NCBI GenBank assembly: GCA_021810145.1 | Contig: JAJZJL010000047.1 | Coordinates: 1-32,679 of the forward strand | From: Planctomycetota bacterium | GTDB taxonomy: Bacteria; Planctomycetota; Phycisphaerae; WQYP01 | Direction: 5' to 3' | Length of the DNA stretch: 32,679 bases | In this document: in pieces, positions 16,755 to 25,155 of the stretch | Layout: each line of letters opens with the position of its first letter | Position numbering within the stretch: the first letter of the stretch is position 1 | Program-made: the position numbers and the translations under genes | The notes under the pieces: generated by a model | Seen by the model: the letters and a program-made list of their open reading frames with translations, nothing else | Told to the model about the DNA's origin: nothing | Databases searched by the model: none

Positions 16755-17966
16755 ATGATGATTAGGCGAGCAGTAGGTAGGTCTTTGCTGCTTTGGGTGG
16801 CATCCGTTATCGCGGGTCCGCTGTTCTGCGGAGGTCACGCCGGTGCTGCAGATATGGATGGCCGATTAGCCCGGCTATTGGGCCAGTATCGTTTGGTGCG
16901 AACGGTAGACACGCGCGCATTGGTAGCCGAAACGCAGATTCCGTCTGTCTACATGCCGGTTGCAACGAAACCCATTACGGGAACCATTTCGTGGCTTTAC
17001 AAGGCTATGGGGCGGAGTTATTTCCTGAAATGCGTCCCAGCAAGTGGCTGGATCCAGCGAGGGAACGCTTTGGCTATTGCATACAACGGGACGCAGTACG
17101 AGTTTTTCGATATTGACGCGGGAAACCTGGGTTACCGGCGGAAGGATATGTGGGCGACTAACACGCTGGCCCAGAATCCTTTTTTCTACCCCGTCGAGTT
17201 TCTTGATCCCACTAACCAGAAGCATCCGGGCCGGGATGTCAAACTCTGGTATGCACAATCCCGGGCGGTGTTGCGAAGGCTGGTATCCTCAACGTCCTGG
17301 GAATCGCGGGCCCCAGCCGGATACAGCGCCGTTGCGGACATTCCGGGGGTGGGCCGGTGGTATAGCCACCGTTTCATGTATCGCGTTTTATTTGGCCGTG
17401 AGATTGACTACCTCCCGCGCACAATTGAACTGGTCTACGGCCGAAAAAATGAAATCTCCTGGCGGTACGATATTGCTGCATACCGCACGGTTCCGATTGG
17501 GGGAAAGCCCTTTTACTACGCTAAATCGGCATTGATACGCGGCTATCTGCACGGTAAGTTGTACCTGACCCAACGGGTGAGCGTCCGATCCTGTCGTTTG
17601 AACGTGCCGTTGCCGGCAAGCGCCTTTACCATCGACTTTGGATTGGCCGACCGGGTATTTAACATCGCGACCGGCAGAATCGTATACGACCGCTTTGCGT
17701 CGCCGAAAGACCACAAATTAATCATCGGCGTAAAGCGCTTCAAAGAGCCGCTACCGGGTAAGCCCGCAAGCAAAACCCCTGCGCATGGACCCGTGGCTCG
17801 CTCTGGCGGTTCTGGAATCCCGGCACCGGTTGCCGTCGCATCGGCTCCGCAAACGATTTCCGAAACGCGATCGGTGGTTCTGGCAGTGGTCTTTGCGGGC
17901 CTTGCTCTGCTGAGCGGCGGGGCGGTGTTCGTACTCCGGCGTCGTTCGCGATTGCAGCGTCGGTAA
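16755..17966 (+). CDS. Exported LolA-like protein with C-terminal membrane tail, cassette 2
   Basis: A 403-residue protein, counted from the ATG at 16755. The frame is open further upstream, but that part is the MauE remnant, and the sequence from 16755 gives a textbook signal peptide (RRAVGRSLLLWVASVIAGPL, cleavage after AGAA near residue 32). GGAG lies ten bases before the ATG. The mature part resembles the cassette 1 LolA-like protein: a KAMGRSYFLK strand, an AYNGTQYEFFD turn, NPFFYPVEFL, and FTIDFGLADRVFNIATGRIV near the end. Unlike that protein it adds a proline/alanine-rich linker and a C-terminal helix (about 373-393) followed by RRRSRLQRR, which would anchor it in the inner membrane facing the periplasm. 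Function unknown. Confidence 0.6.
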   Translation: MMIRRAVGRSLLLWVASVIAGPLFCGGHAGAADMDGRLARLLGQYRLVRTVDTRALVAETQIPSVYMPVATKPITGTISWLYKAMGRSYFLKCVPASGWIQRGNALAIAYNGTQYEFFDIDAGNLGYRRKDMWATNTLAQNPFFYPVEFLDPTNQKHPGRDVKLWYAQSRAVLRRLVSSTSWESRAPAGYSAVADIPGVGRWYSHRFMYRVLFGREIDYLPRTIELVYGRKNEISWRYDIAAYRTVPIGGKPFYYAKSALIRGYLHGKLYLTQRVSVRSCRLNVPLPASAFTIDFGLADRVFNIATGRIVYDRFASPKDHKLIIGVKRFKEPLPGKPASKTPAHGPVARSGGSGIPAPVAVASAPQTISETRSVVLAVVFAGLALLSGGAVFVLRRRSRLQRR

Positions 17967-18000
17967 TCGGCACGCGGTAGCGGCACATGGGGGCTATCTT

Positions 18001-19179
18001 ATGCGCAAACGTTGGCAAGTTGTTCCATTGCAATGGTTGTTCGGCACTGCTGCTTTGGCAGCGGTGGGTTGCGCGATGACCGCGCTTTACTTTGGCGTAA
18101 CCGCTGCCACCGGCGGCCACGGAGAGGGACCGCCAAGTGATCCTAAAACGATCGTTCGCGAAGCAGCGTACGTGTTTCCACCGGCACTTCCCGGAAGTTT
18201 CGTACAACACACGTTTATCGTGAGAAATGACTGGGGCCATAGATTGAAATTGAGTTCCCTTGAACCGTCGTGTGTGTGCACCAAAGGGTATTTGACACGG
18301 ACTACGGTACGGCCCGGCGGACTCACGCGACTCGCCCTGGTTATCCTGCTCGACCAATACTCGAGCGGGGACAAACTTGGGGCGATTTTGCGGGGAACAG
18401 TTGGCAGGCGTCCCATCAGGTTTGTGTACATTGTGCGGGTCCGAGCCGCGTTTCCGCTGGCCTTCGCCAACTCAACGGGGGTTCCCTACGCAGGTACCGC
18501 TAAGGATGATGGACGGAGAATCCGGCTGGTCGGACGCGGTTCCCCAAATTGTTTTAACTTCGGCAGGATGCGCCTCGGCGAGCGTGCGCGCCAATTGCCG
18601 GCGGTTCTGGTGCGTCGGAGCTTGTTGCCGCTGAAATGGGATCGCGTTACCTGCAGTACCGATGATCCGGGAATGCATGCCACACTCACCCCCGCCGGCA
18701 GAAGCAGGTGGGACCTGCACCTTACGTATAAACCCGATAAATTCATCGGCCGCGTAGTTAGCCATGTCATCTTTAATTTCTGGGAAAATGGCGAACTGCT
18801 TAAATACCGGATGTACAAAGCTGTCCAGATCGCGGTCCGCGGACCGATTTATCTATCGGTACCGGATATCTTGATCGGATCCGTCCGGCGAGGGAAAACG
18901 GTTGCGTCAAAAATTGCAATTTTTCCAGAAAATACCTCCGCGAAGCTGCCGATCAGGGTGCTCGGTGTCAGGTATTCCAATCCGATGGAATTCTCGGCGA
19001 CGGTCGGCGGAACAGCGGAAAATCCCGTGATCAGGTTGGTTTACACGGCCCTAAAATCATTTGGCGAGGATACCGGACATATTACAATTTCTGTGCAATT
19101 CAGCGGTAGGAAATACGCGTTTCGGGTCCCATACCTGTCCTATGTGCCGGGCGGCAGAAAGCAGAATGGTGGGAAGTGA
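18001..19179 (+). CDS. DUF1573-like protein, cassette 2
   Basis: A 392-residue exported or anchored protein (hydrophobic segment about 13-34) with the same plan as the protein at 15337. The DUF1573 core reads HTFIVRNDWGHRLKL, then SLEPSCVCTKGY, then VRPGGLTRLALVI. The family's usual CGC is CVC here, so both cysteines are kept. Later parts also match the paralogue (YLSVPDILIGSVRRGKTV against EPGSIFFGVVRAGSTV), showing that the whole gene was duplicated. The ATG at 18001 follows a GGGGG stretch. The gap from the upstream gene is 34 bases, and the stop overlaps the next start as GTGA. A partner role with the neighbouring redox protein is inferred. Confidence 0.75.
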   Translation: MRKRWQVVPLQWLFGTAALAAVGCAMTALYFGVTAATGGHGEGPPSDPKTIVREAAYVFPPALPGSFVQHTFIVRNDWGHRLKLSSLEPSCVCTKGYLTRTTVRPGGLTRLALVILLDQYSSGDKLGAILRGTVGRRPIRFVYIVRVRAAFPLAFANSTGVPYAGTAKDDGRRIRLVGRGSPNCFNFGRMRLGERARQLPAVLVRRSLLPLKWDRVTCSTDDPGMHATLTPAGRSRWDLHLTYKPDKFIGRVVSHVIFNFWENGELLKYRMYKAVQIAVRGPIYLSVPDILIGSVRRGKTVASKIAIFPENTSAKLPIRVLGVRYSNPMEFSATVGGTAENPVIRLVYTALKSFGEDTGHITISVQFSGRKYAFRVPYLSYVPGGRKQNGGK

Positions 19180-20159
19180 GTCGGACCCATCCGGTCATCG
19201 AATTTTTCCGTCCAATATGGAAGCCACCCAATTGCAAGCTCGTCGTATCGTTGACCGGCGCGTTGTTTTTGGCCGCGGCGGCACTAAGAGTACGGCAACC
19301 GGTGGGCACCCCATCGTCCGTTCTTGGTTCAAATGCGATTCCCGTATCGGCCGCCTTGATCGCTTGGGAAACATTCCTCGGCCTCTGGCTGATCAGTGGT
19401 GCGCTGCCGCATGCGGCACGGCGGGTCGCTATCGGCTGTTTCAGCGTGTTTGCTTGTTACACGCTCTATGAGGCACTGGCCGGCAAGGCTGATTGCGGGT
19501 GCTTCGGGCAGGTGCAGGTGAACCCGTGGTTTACATTTATTCTTGACGTTTCACTTGTGCTGGCACTGACGTTCCTTGGAAAACCCGGTGCCGGCAATGC
19601 GGGGAATTCCCGGTGGGCACAGCGGAAATGGCCCCTGGCTGCCGCGGCGGCAATTGGCCTGGCGGCTGGCGTTACCGTGGCCATGCTGCATCCGAAAATT
19701 ATTTCAGCCGCCAACGGGCTGGCGTCCGCTGACAACGGCAGAATTGTCATTCTGGAGCCGCACCATTGGCTGTACCATCGGCTGCCGGTGCTCGCGGATA
19801 TTGTAAGTCAGCACGGCAACAAGCCACTGGGCCGGCAATTGGCAACCGGTAATTGGGTCATCATGTTTTATCATGCAAGCTGCGGCGAGTGCCGCCGCAC
19901 GATCCCGATTTATGAGCAATTCGCAAAGCGCGAAATGCTGGCCGGCAAAACGCCGCATGTGGCGTTCGTCCGTGTGCCGTCGGGCTCCGGGGTTTCAGCC
20001 CGTGGCATGTTTCATTCCAACATTGCCCTGCATGGAAACATGGACGCAACCCATGACTGGTTCGCCACCACGCCGATTGTCGTGCAACTCCATAACCTTA
20101 CTGTTGTCGCTGAGGCCAACGGTTCCCGGGCGATGGCGTTGCGCTGGCTCAAACCGTGA
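19176..20159 (+). CDS. MauE-type membrane protein fused to a thioredoxin-like domain
   Basis: A 327-residue protein. The N-terminal half has four or five helices (about 21-39, 58-77, 83-103, 118-135, 152-171) and the CGCFG motif at 107-111, as in MauE/DoxX-family redox membrane proteins. The C-terminal half (about 195-327) is thioredoxin-like: WVIMFYHASCGECRRTIPIY carries a CGEC active site (Cys236, Cys239), and TTPIVV supplies the usual cis-proline loop. MauE proteins support disulfide formation during enzyme maturation; fusion to a CXXC domain suggests electron transfer across the inner membrane to periplasmic thiols. The GTG at 19176 overlaps the upstream stop as GTGA and has GGTGGG very close by. 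No in-frame ATG occurs near the start. It ends the operon. Confidence 0.8.
   Translation: MSRTHPVIEFFRPIWKPPNCKLVVSLTGALFLAAAALRVRQPVGTPSSVLGSNAIPVSAALIAWETFLGLWLISGALPHAARRVAIGCFSVFACYTLYEALAGKADCGCFGQVQVNPWFTFILDVSLVLALTFLGKPGAGNAGNSRWAQRKWPLAAAAAIGLAAGVTVAMLHPKIISAANGLASADNGRIVILEPHHWLYHRLPVLADIVSQHGNKPLGRQLATGNWVIMFYHASCGECRRTIPIYEQFAKREMLAGKTPHVAFVRVPSGSGVSARGMFHSNIALHGNMDATHDWFATTPIVVQLHNLTVVAEANGSRAMALRWLKP
19374..19403 (+). repeat. 30-bp exact repeat in the complete MauE-Trx gene
   Basis: The partner of 16689-16718. It encodes FLGLWLISGA in the second helix of the MauE-Trx protein. The identity continues upstream with one mismatch (GAAAC plus A or G) and ends abruptly downstream. Confidence 0.9.
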
Positions 20160-20214
20160 CCATGTGCGTACGCCAGCGCCGCTTGCCGTGCCGGACGAGC
20201 GTACAATTGCTTTT

Positions 20215-20230
20215 TTCAGTGACCACTGAA
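20215..20230. repeat. Short palindrome between convergent genes
   Basis: TTCAGTG and CACTGAA around AC form a 16-base palindrome between the MauE-Trx and purN genes. A T-run precedes it on the plus strand but does not follow it on either strand in the position expected for an intrinsic terminator. The rest of the 168-base gap shows nothing clear. Confidence 0.3.
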
Positions 20231-20327
20231 GATTTAATCTTTCACCGGAGCTTGTTTCTTCGCACAGCGGTTTCCCGATTTCTTTCCATGGGCTTGCGCA
20301 CGTTCCGATTTGCAAACGGGCCTGTGA

Positions 20328-20930
20328 TCATCGGCGGGTCAGAATTTGTTCAATGGCCTGCGGATAGGCGATGCATTCCTGCTCAAATACGCGCGCGGCG
20401 AGTGTTTCCGGAGTGTCACCGGGCACTACCGGGCAGGTGCGCTGAAGAATAACAGGGCCGTGATCGTACTGGTTGTCCGCGTAATGCACGGTGCAGCCTG
20501 AAATAGTTTCGCCGGCGCTGATAACCGCCTGATGCACTTTCAGCCCGTGCATGCCGCGCCCACCATATTTGGGCAACAGTGCAGGATGAATATTCAAAAC
20601 ACGATTTTCAAACAGCGGTGGGATGTGCAGCAGCGATAAAAAGCCGGCCATGATCACCAGATCAGCGTGATGCTGTTGCACGCGTTGAAATACTGCTGCG
20701 GAAAAAACGGCGGTATCGGTAAATTGCCGGCGGTTGATAACTTCGTGCGGCAAATGGAGCGTTTCTGCGCGAACCAGGCCGTAAACATCCGGTTTACTGG
20801 AAATAACACAGGCAATATCAGCGGACAATTGCCCGTCAAGAATATGCTGTGCCAGATTGTGCAGCGTGGTGCCGGAACCTGAAATCAGTACCGCCAGGCG
20901 CGCTTTTGCTCGTGGGTGCTGTTGTGTCAT
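20328..20930 (-). CDS. purN: Phosphoribosylglycinamide formyltransferase
   Basis: A 200-residue cytoplasmic enzyme of normal length for PurN, which transfers a formyl group from 10-formyltetrahydrofolate to GAR in de novo purine synthesis. The phosphate-binding loop is ISGSGTTL (residues 17-23; more often SGNGSNL). The catalytic residues are present: Asn113 and His115 in NIHPALLP, and Asp156 in YDHGPVIL. MHGLKVHQAV and SGCTVHY are also characteristic. Its ATG (20928-20930) overlaps the stop of the MFS gene as ATGA, so it is the third gene of the gdhA-MFS-purN operon. Other purine genes are not nearby. Confidence 0.95.
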   Translation of the reverse strand: MTQQHPRAKARLAVLISGSGTTLHNLAQHILDGQLSADIACVISSKPDVYGLVRAETLHLPHEVINRRQFTDTAVFSAAVFQRVQQHHADLVIMAGFLSLLHIPPLFENRVLNIHPALLPKYGGRGMHGLKVHQAVISAGETISGCTVHYADNQYDHGPVILQRTCPVVPGDTPETLAARVFEQECIAYPQAIEQILTRR

Positions 20931-22201
20931 GTTGGCGTTTGTCCATCGTGTTTAATAGCTATTTTGGTCAACCCTTTGGCCCGCCGCGCCATAACGGTCA
21001 TCACGCCGCCGCCGATGGCCAATATGAGAAACATCGCAAGGGCTTTGGGTGTGACCGAATCCGGCGATCCGGAAAGTGCCGCAACGCCGGGTCCCAATAC
21101 CGTGCCCAGGCCGATAAGCCCCTCGTGAATACCCGCATTGGCACCAGAACCGCGGCTCAGGTGCATGGCATAGTACAGGGAGCCGGAATAAAGCATGGCC
21201 ACCGCCACGCCAAAAACCGCCTGGGATAATATCAGCATAATCACCGATTGGCTCAACAGCAGTGTGACGGTTCCCAGCAGCAGGCCGGTAAAGGAAATCA
21301 TCATCCAGTGCACGCGATAATGCCAGCCGGTCCAGAAACTCGTAAGGAAAAAGCCGGCAATACGGGTTAATGCCCACACCGACGCCAAGGCGGTTGCCAG
21401 CGCATACGACTTGATTCCCAGTTGAATCGTGATGGTGGGCAAGACCGCCACAATGGTATTGGCGGCCACATAGGAAAGCATGTTGGAAAGCCACGCCATG
21501 TGCAGAAGCGTTTTGGATTTTGGCGATGCCAGAATGGCCTGGGTTTCGGCTCGGGCTTGCGGCGAGTCTTCCACATGGCCGATGCCGATTTGCGATTGTG
21601 GAATGGACAAAACTGCAATAAATAGCCAGACGATCAGACTGATGACGGCTCCGATGACGAAAACGCCGGCCCAGGTAAGCCACAGCGCCAGCGAACCAAC
21701 GATTCCCCCGGCGATAAAACCGGTGGTGGACCAGTTGATGTTATAAATCGTAATGCGTTTGGTTAAACGCAATTTTCCCGGCACACAGGTCAGAGCGGAT
21801 TCAATGGCGGGCCATAGGGGGGCGGTAAAGAAATTCAGCAGCAGTAAAAAAATAAACACGCCCCATAAACTGCGATGAATCACCGCGACGGCCCCAAACA
21901 CGCAGACCGCAATGCATATCAGCGCCATGTAACTTCCAAGCCGGCGTTGGCCCAATCGATCCACGATTCGTCCGCCGTAGAGTGCTCCGATGGTATATAC
22001 CAGTCCGCCGGCGGCGGCCATGCCCAGTTGAATTTCAGCCGGCTCATGAAGCTCATAACCGGCAAAAAAGTAAACCGCGTTGGAGGTTAGCGCCGCCATA
22101 AACGATGCCAGCCAGTGCGCAATGTACCAGGCCAGCAGCGGCGAGCGCCGATACAGTGCCACCGCACCAGATCCCGCGGATGAAATTGGAATATTGCTCA
22201 C
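20927..22201 (-). CDS. Major facilitator superfamily transporter
   Basis: A 424-residue protein with about twelve predicted helices in two halves joined by a charged loop near 205-235 (HVEDSPQARAE). The loop between helices 2 and 3 has GGRIVDRLGQRR, a variant of the MFS motif A. The substrate cannot be inferred. The start is GTG at 22201, overlapping the gdhA stop as GTGA, and its own stop overlaps the purN start as ATGA, so the three genes should be translated together. Confidence 0.85.
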   Translation of the reverse strand: MSNIPISSAGSGAVALYRRSPLLAWYIAHWLASFMAALTSNAVYFFAGYELHEPAEIQLGMAAAGGLVYTIGALYGGRIVDRLGQRRLGSYMALICIAVCVFGAVAVIHRSLWGVFIFLLLLNFFTAPLWPAIESALTCVPGKLRLTKRITIYNINWSTTGFIAGGIVGSLALWLTWAGVFVIGAVISLIVWLFIAVLSIPQSQIGIGHVEDSPQARAETQAILASPKSKTLLHMAWLSNMLSYVAANTIVAVLPTITIQLGIKSYALATALASVWALTRIAGFFLTSFWTGWHYRVHWMMISFTGLLLGTVTLLLSQSVIMLILSQAVFGVAVAMLYSGSLYYAMHLSRGSGANAGIHEGLIGLGTVLGPGVAALSGSPDSVTPKALAMFLILAIGGGVMTVMARRAKGLTKIAIKHDGQTPT

Positions 22202-23517
22202 GGAAAAATACCCCGCTGCTTATATGCCCGAGCCACGTGTTCGACCGCCACGCAAAAGGCCGCTGTGGATAGATCGGTGTCATACTGATGAGCGGCCAAT
22301 CGTACCCGTCGCGCCGCCAGAACGATGGTTTTTTGCAGTTCCCGGTCTACCCGGTTAAGTTCCCAATGAACCCCGGTCTTGTTCTGTACCCATTCAAGAT
22401 AGCTGACCGTTACCCCGCCGGCATTACACAAAATTGCCGGCAGCAGGGCAATGCCGCGCTGCCGCAGAATGGCCGCCCCGGCGGGCGTAACCGGGCCGTT
22501 GCCGCCCTCCGCCACTACTCGCGCGTTAAGCCATTGTGCCACAGGCTCATCAACCAGACGTTCCAGCGCGGCCGGAATAAAGACATCTACTTCCGTACGA
22601 TAAAATGCCTCTCGATCAATAACTTCGATGCCCGCGGCGGTAAATCCCGCCAGACCGCCGGTTTGCTGCACATGTTGTTGTAATTCCGCTATGGGCAAGC
22701 CCTGCGGATTGCGCAGTGCACAGGTGTGATCCATCACGGCGATAAGCTTTGCGCCGTGCGCCGCCAGCGCTTGAGCCGCATTGCTGCCGACGTTGCCGAA
22801 GCCCAGAATGCTCAGTCGCAATCCGGCGGGCTTGAGGCGGAATTCCGGCAGCAACTCCAAAAGCACATAACAAAGCCCCTGTCCCGTGGCTTTTTCACGA
22901 CCCTCACTGCCGCCACAGCCGACCGATTTTCCAGTTACCACATGTGCCATTCCCTGTTGCCGGCCTTCCTGATGCGTGTTGAGATAGGTGTCCATCATCC
23001 AGTCCATAATCTGGGCGTTGGTTCCGACATCCGGGGCGGGAATATCGATTTCCGGGCCGATATTGCCGCCAAGGGCGGATGTAAACCGGCGGGTCATGCG
23101 CATGAGTTCGGTTGATGAAAGCGAGCGCGGATCAACTTTAATTCCGCCCTTGGCCCCGCCGAAAGGCAGGCGCATAACCGCACATTTCATAGTCATCCAC
23201 ACGGATAATGCCTTGACATCATCCAGACTCACATCCGCGTGATATCGTATGCCTCCCTTGTAAGGGCCGAGGATATTGTTGTGCTGAATGCGGTAACCTT
23301 TGAAGAGGCGATAATGTCCATTATCCATCATGACCGGAAAATTGACCATCAGTTCATTTTTTGGCTGAGATAAAATGGCTTTGACAAAATCAGGCGCCTG
23401 AATGGTATTGCAGGCGTCATTCACCGACGCCACGGCCATGGCAAACAACGAATTGGGATCCGCCGGTTCCATCGGCTCGGCGTGTGGAAGTTTGGTTGTA
23501 ATGTTCGCGATGGGCAT
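22198..23517 (-). CDS. gdhA: Glu/Leu/Phe/Val-type glutamate dehydrogenase
   Basis: A 439-residue enzyme that interconverts glutamate and 2-oxoglutarate plus ammonia with a nicotinamide cofactor. The dimerisation/substrate domain contains GPYKGGIRYH and the catalytic region LPFGGAKGGI. The PAPDVGTN segment and the KATGQG loop are conserved. The Rossmann domain begins with LSILGFGNVGSNAA, and AEGGNGPVTP and CNAGGVTVSYLEW follow, as in this family. I placed the start at the ATG at 23517 because GGAG lies seven bases before it; an upstream in-frame start (23556) would add a basic 13-residue lead with no match to the family. It is the first gene of the operon with the MFS transporter and purN. Confidence 0.93.
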   Translation of the reverse strand: MPIANITTKLPHAEPMEPADPNSLFAMAVASVNDACNTIQAPDFVKAILSQPKNELMVNFPVMMDNGHYRLFKGYRIQHNNILGPYKGGIRYHADVSLDDVKALSVWMTMKCAVMRLPFGGAKGGIKVDPRSLSSTELMRMTRRFTSALGGNIGPEIDIPAPDVGTNAQIMDWMMDTYLNTHQEGRQQGMAHVVTGKSVGCGGSEGREKATGQGLCYVLLELLPEFRLKPAGLRLSILGFGNVGSNAAQALAAHGAKLIAVMDHTCALRNPQGLPIAELQQHVQQTGGLAGFTAAGIEVIDREAFYRTEVDVFIPAALERLVDEPVAQWLNARVVAEGGNGPVTPAGAAILRQRGIALLPAILCNAGGVTVSYLEWVQNKTGVHWELNRVDRELQKTIVLAARRVRLAAHQYDTDLSTAAFCVAVEHVARAYKQRGIFP

Positions 23518-23832
23518 ATTTCTTCTCCGTCTGACCTTACGCCGATGCAGCATCATACCAGTGAAGTGTTACTGGTGGCCAGTGGAGATAAATCCGGGAA
23601 ACTGCGCGACGGGTAAAACATCCACCGATGGCGAATTCCGTGACATGGCATTGTATTGATAGAAACACCCGGTTCCCCATTATCCAGTGCCATTGAGACA
23701 GGAATGGAAAGCGGCAATGCCGGCTGATGGGCATGAACGCGGCAGCATGGGTGAACACCGCTGCGACCGCAAATTTTGGACGGATCATATAACCACGGCG
23801 GATTGTGGCATGGATTGCCGCACGGCTGATCT
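23518..23832. other. Gap between the gdhA and CNNM operons
   Basis: It holds the gdhA ribosome-binding site at the left end. TGGCATTG (about 23646-23653) and CAGTGCCA (about 23686-23693) make a near-perfect inverted repeat around 30 bases. I found no convincing gene, promoter or terminator. Minus-strand open frames here have no recognisable protein and no ribosome-binding site. Confidence 0.45.
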
Positions 23833-25155
23833 TCAGGTGGATTGCGTTTCCGCTGTGTGCGCGTCAGCAGTGGCTTCGGCCGGTTGCGGGAGGGTAATGA
23901 GAACTTGTTTGATGCGGCGAACGTCGCTTTCTGTAACCGTGATTGTGATATGGTCGATTGTAACGGACGCCCCTTTGCCGGGGATGGTGCCGAGTTCATG
24001 AATGACCAGGCCGCTGATCGTCTGGTAGTCCTGATTTTCCGGCAGTTGGGTGTCGAGTTCACGGTTAATATCGGTGATGTTGGTGCGTCCATCGACTTCA
24101 ATGGTGCGATCATCAATGCGGCGAATTTGCGAGGCGGGGAGCTTTTCGTATTCATCGGCGATATCCCCGACAATTTCTTCCAGAATGTCTTCACTGGTAA
24201 TCAGGCCCGCGGTGCCGCCGAATTCGTCCAGTACAATGGCGATATGGACTCTTTGTGCCCGGAATTGCCGCAGCAGATCGCGCAGCGGTTTGGAGTGGGG
24301 AACAAAAAGCGGTGGCCGCATGAGTTTGCGAATATCCAGATTGGCGGCATCGGCAGCGGAGGTTCCCAGGAATTGCAACAGATCCTTGGCATACAGAATG
24401 CCGACAATGTTGTCGAGATTGCCGTCATGTACCGGCAGACGGGACAGGCCGTCGCGGAGAATTTTATCCCGGATTTTCTCAAGCGGTTCGCTGACGCTGA
24501 TGGTGATCATATCTGTGCGGGGCATCATGATCTGCCCAACCTGCAGATCGCGGAAACTGATAATGCCTTCAATCATCTTTCGTTGTTCATCATCCACCGC
24601 GCCTTCGGCGGTGCCCTCGGAAACCGCGGCGAGAATTTCTTCGGTGGTTTCGGCGGCTTCTTCGTCCTCGTGCTGCTGGCGATCAATGCCGGCAAGTCGG
24701 CGGACCAATTCATCAAAGAGCTTCAGGAAATCAACAAGCGGCGAAACCAGCGCGCCCAAAGGCCGCAGCACCGGCCACGTGGCGGCGATGAGGCTTTCTC
24801 CGCCGTAAGTTGCCCACGCATTGGGAATCGCGACTGAAAAAATCAGCAGCAGCACGCAGGCCAATGCGGCGGCCGCGGAAAATCGGAGCGGCGAACGCTC
24901 CGGCGCGCCAGCGCCGCTGAACGTATACAGGGTGCCGGCGGCGAGCGAAACATTAAAGGCGATGCGGGCGATTGAGGCGGTTAATGCGAGATTATCGCGC
25001 TGATCATTGATCTGATCCAGACTGGCCTGCCGTCCGCGCTTAATTAATTCCTTTTCCAGCGTTACCCGCGACATCGTGCGCAGCGCATACGCCAGCGTCG
25101 AAGCAGGCAATGTTCCGATCAGCGCGGCGGCCATAACCAGCACGGACGCAGTCAT
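23833..25155 (-). CDS. CNNM/CorC (HlyC) family membrane protein with CBS pair
   Basis: A 440-residue protein. The N-terminal part is a DUF21/CNNM-type membrane domain (helices near 3-22, 60-80, 90-112), followed by an acidic linker (about 158-175). The CBS pair spans about 205-330 (IMMPRTDMITI at its start, LDEFGGTAGLITSEDILEEI in the second CBS). A CorC_HlyC domain (about 340-420) has TIEVDGRTNITDIN and YQTISGLVIHELGTIPGKG. Such proteins are linked to magnesium or cobalt efflux, with adenine nucleotides bound by the CBS pair. The N-terminal helices carry few of the polar residues usual in DUF21, so transport activity is not assured. Its start overlaps ybeY as ATGA. Confidence 0.88.
   Translation of the reverse strand: MTASVLVMAAALIGTLPASTLAYALRTMSRVTLEKELIKRGRQASLDQINDQRDNLALTASIARIAFNVSLAAGTLYTFSGAGAPERSPLRFSAAAALACVLLLIFSVAIPNAWATYGGESLIAATWPVLRPLGALVSPLVDFLKLFDELVRRLAGIDRQQHEDEEAAETTEEILAAVSEGTAEGAVDDEQRKMIEGIISFRDLQVGQIMMPRTDMITISVSEPLEKIRDKILRDGLSRLPVHDGNLDNIVGILYAKDLLQFLGTSAADAANLDIRKLMRPPLFVPHSKPLRDLLRQFRAQRVHIAIVLDEFGGTAGLITSEDILEEIVGDIADEYEKLPASQIRRIDDRTIEVDGRTNITDINRELDTQLPENQDYQTISGLVIHELGTIPGKGASVTIDHITITVTESDVRRIKQVLITLPQPAEATADAHTAETQST

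Noticed and set aside
16473..17966. A single 497-residue protein with two N-terminal helices and a LolA-like domain
   Set aside because: The first 94 residues match only the paralogous MauE gene, and a clean signal peptide with its own ATG and GGAG begins at 16755. Two separate origins explain it better.
20215..20230. Intrinsic terminator between the MauE-Trx gene and purN
   Set aside because: The palindrome has almost no loop, and the T-run is on the wrong side for either strand.
23842..24837. A 331-codon open frame on the plus strand opposite the CNNM gene
   Set aside because: It is antisense to a clear CBS/CorC protein, lacks a recognisable family and ribosome-binding site, and its composition is that of a mirrored coding strand.
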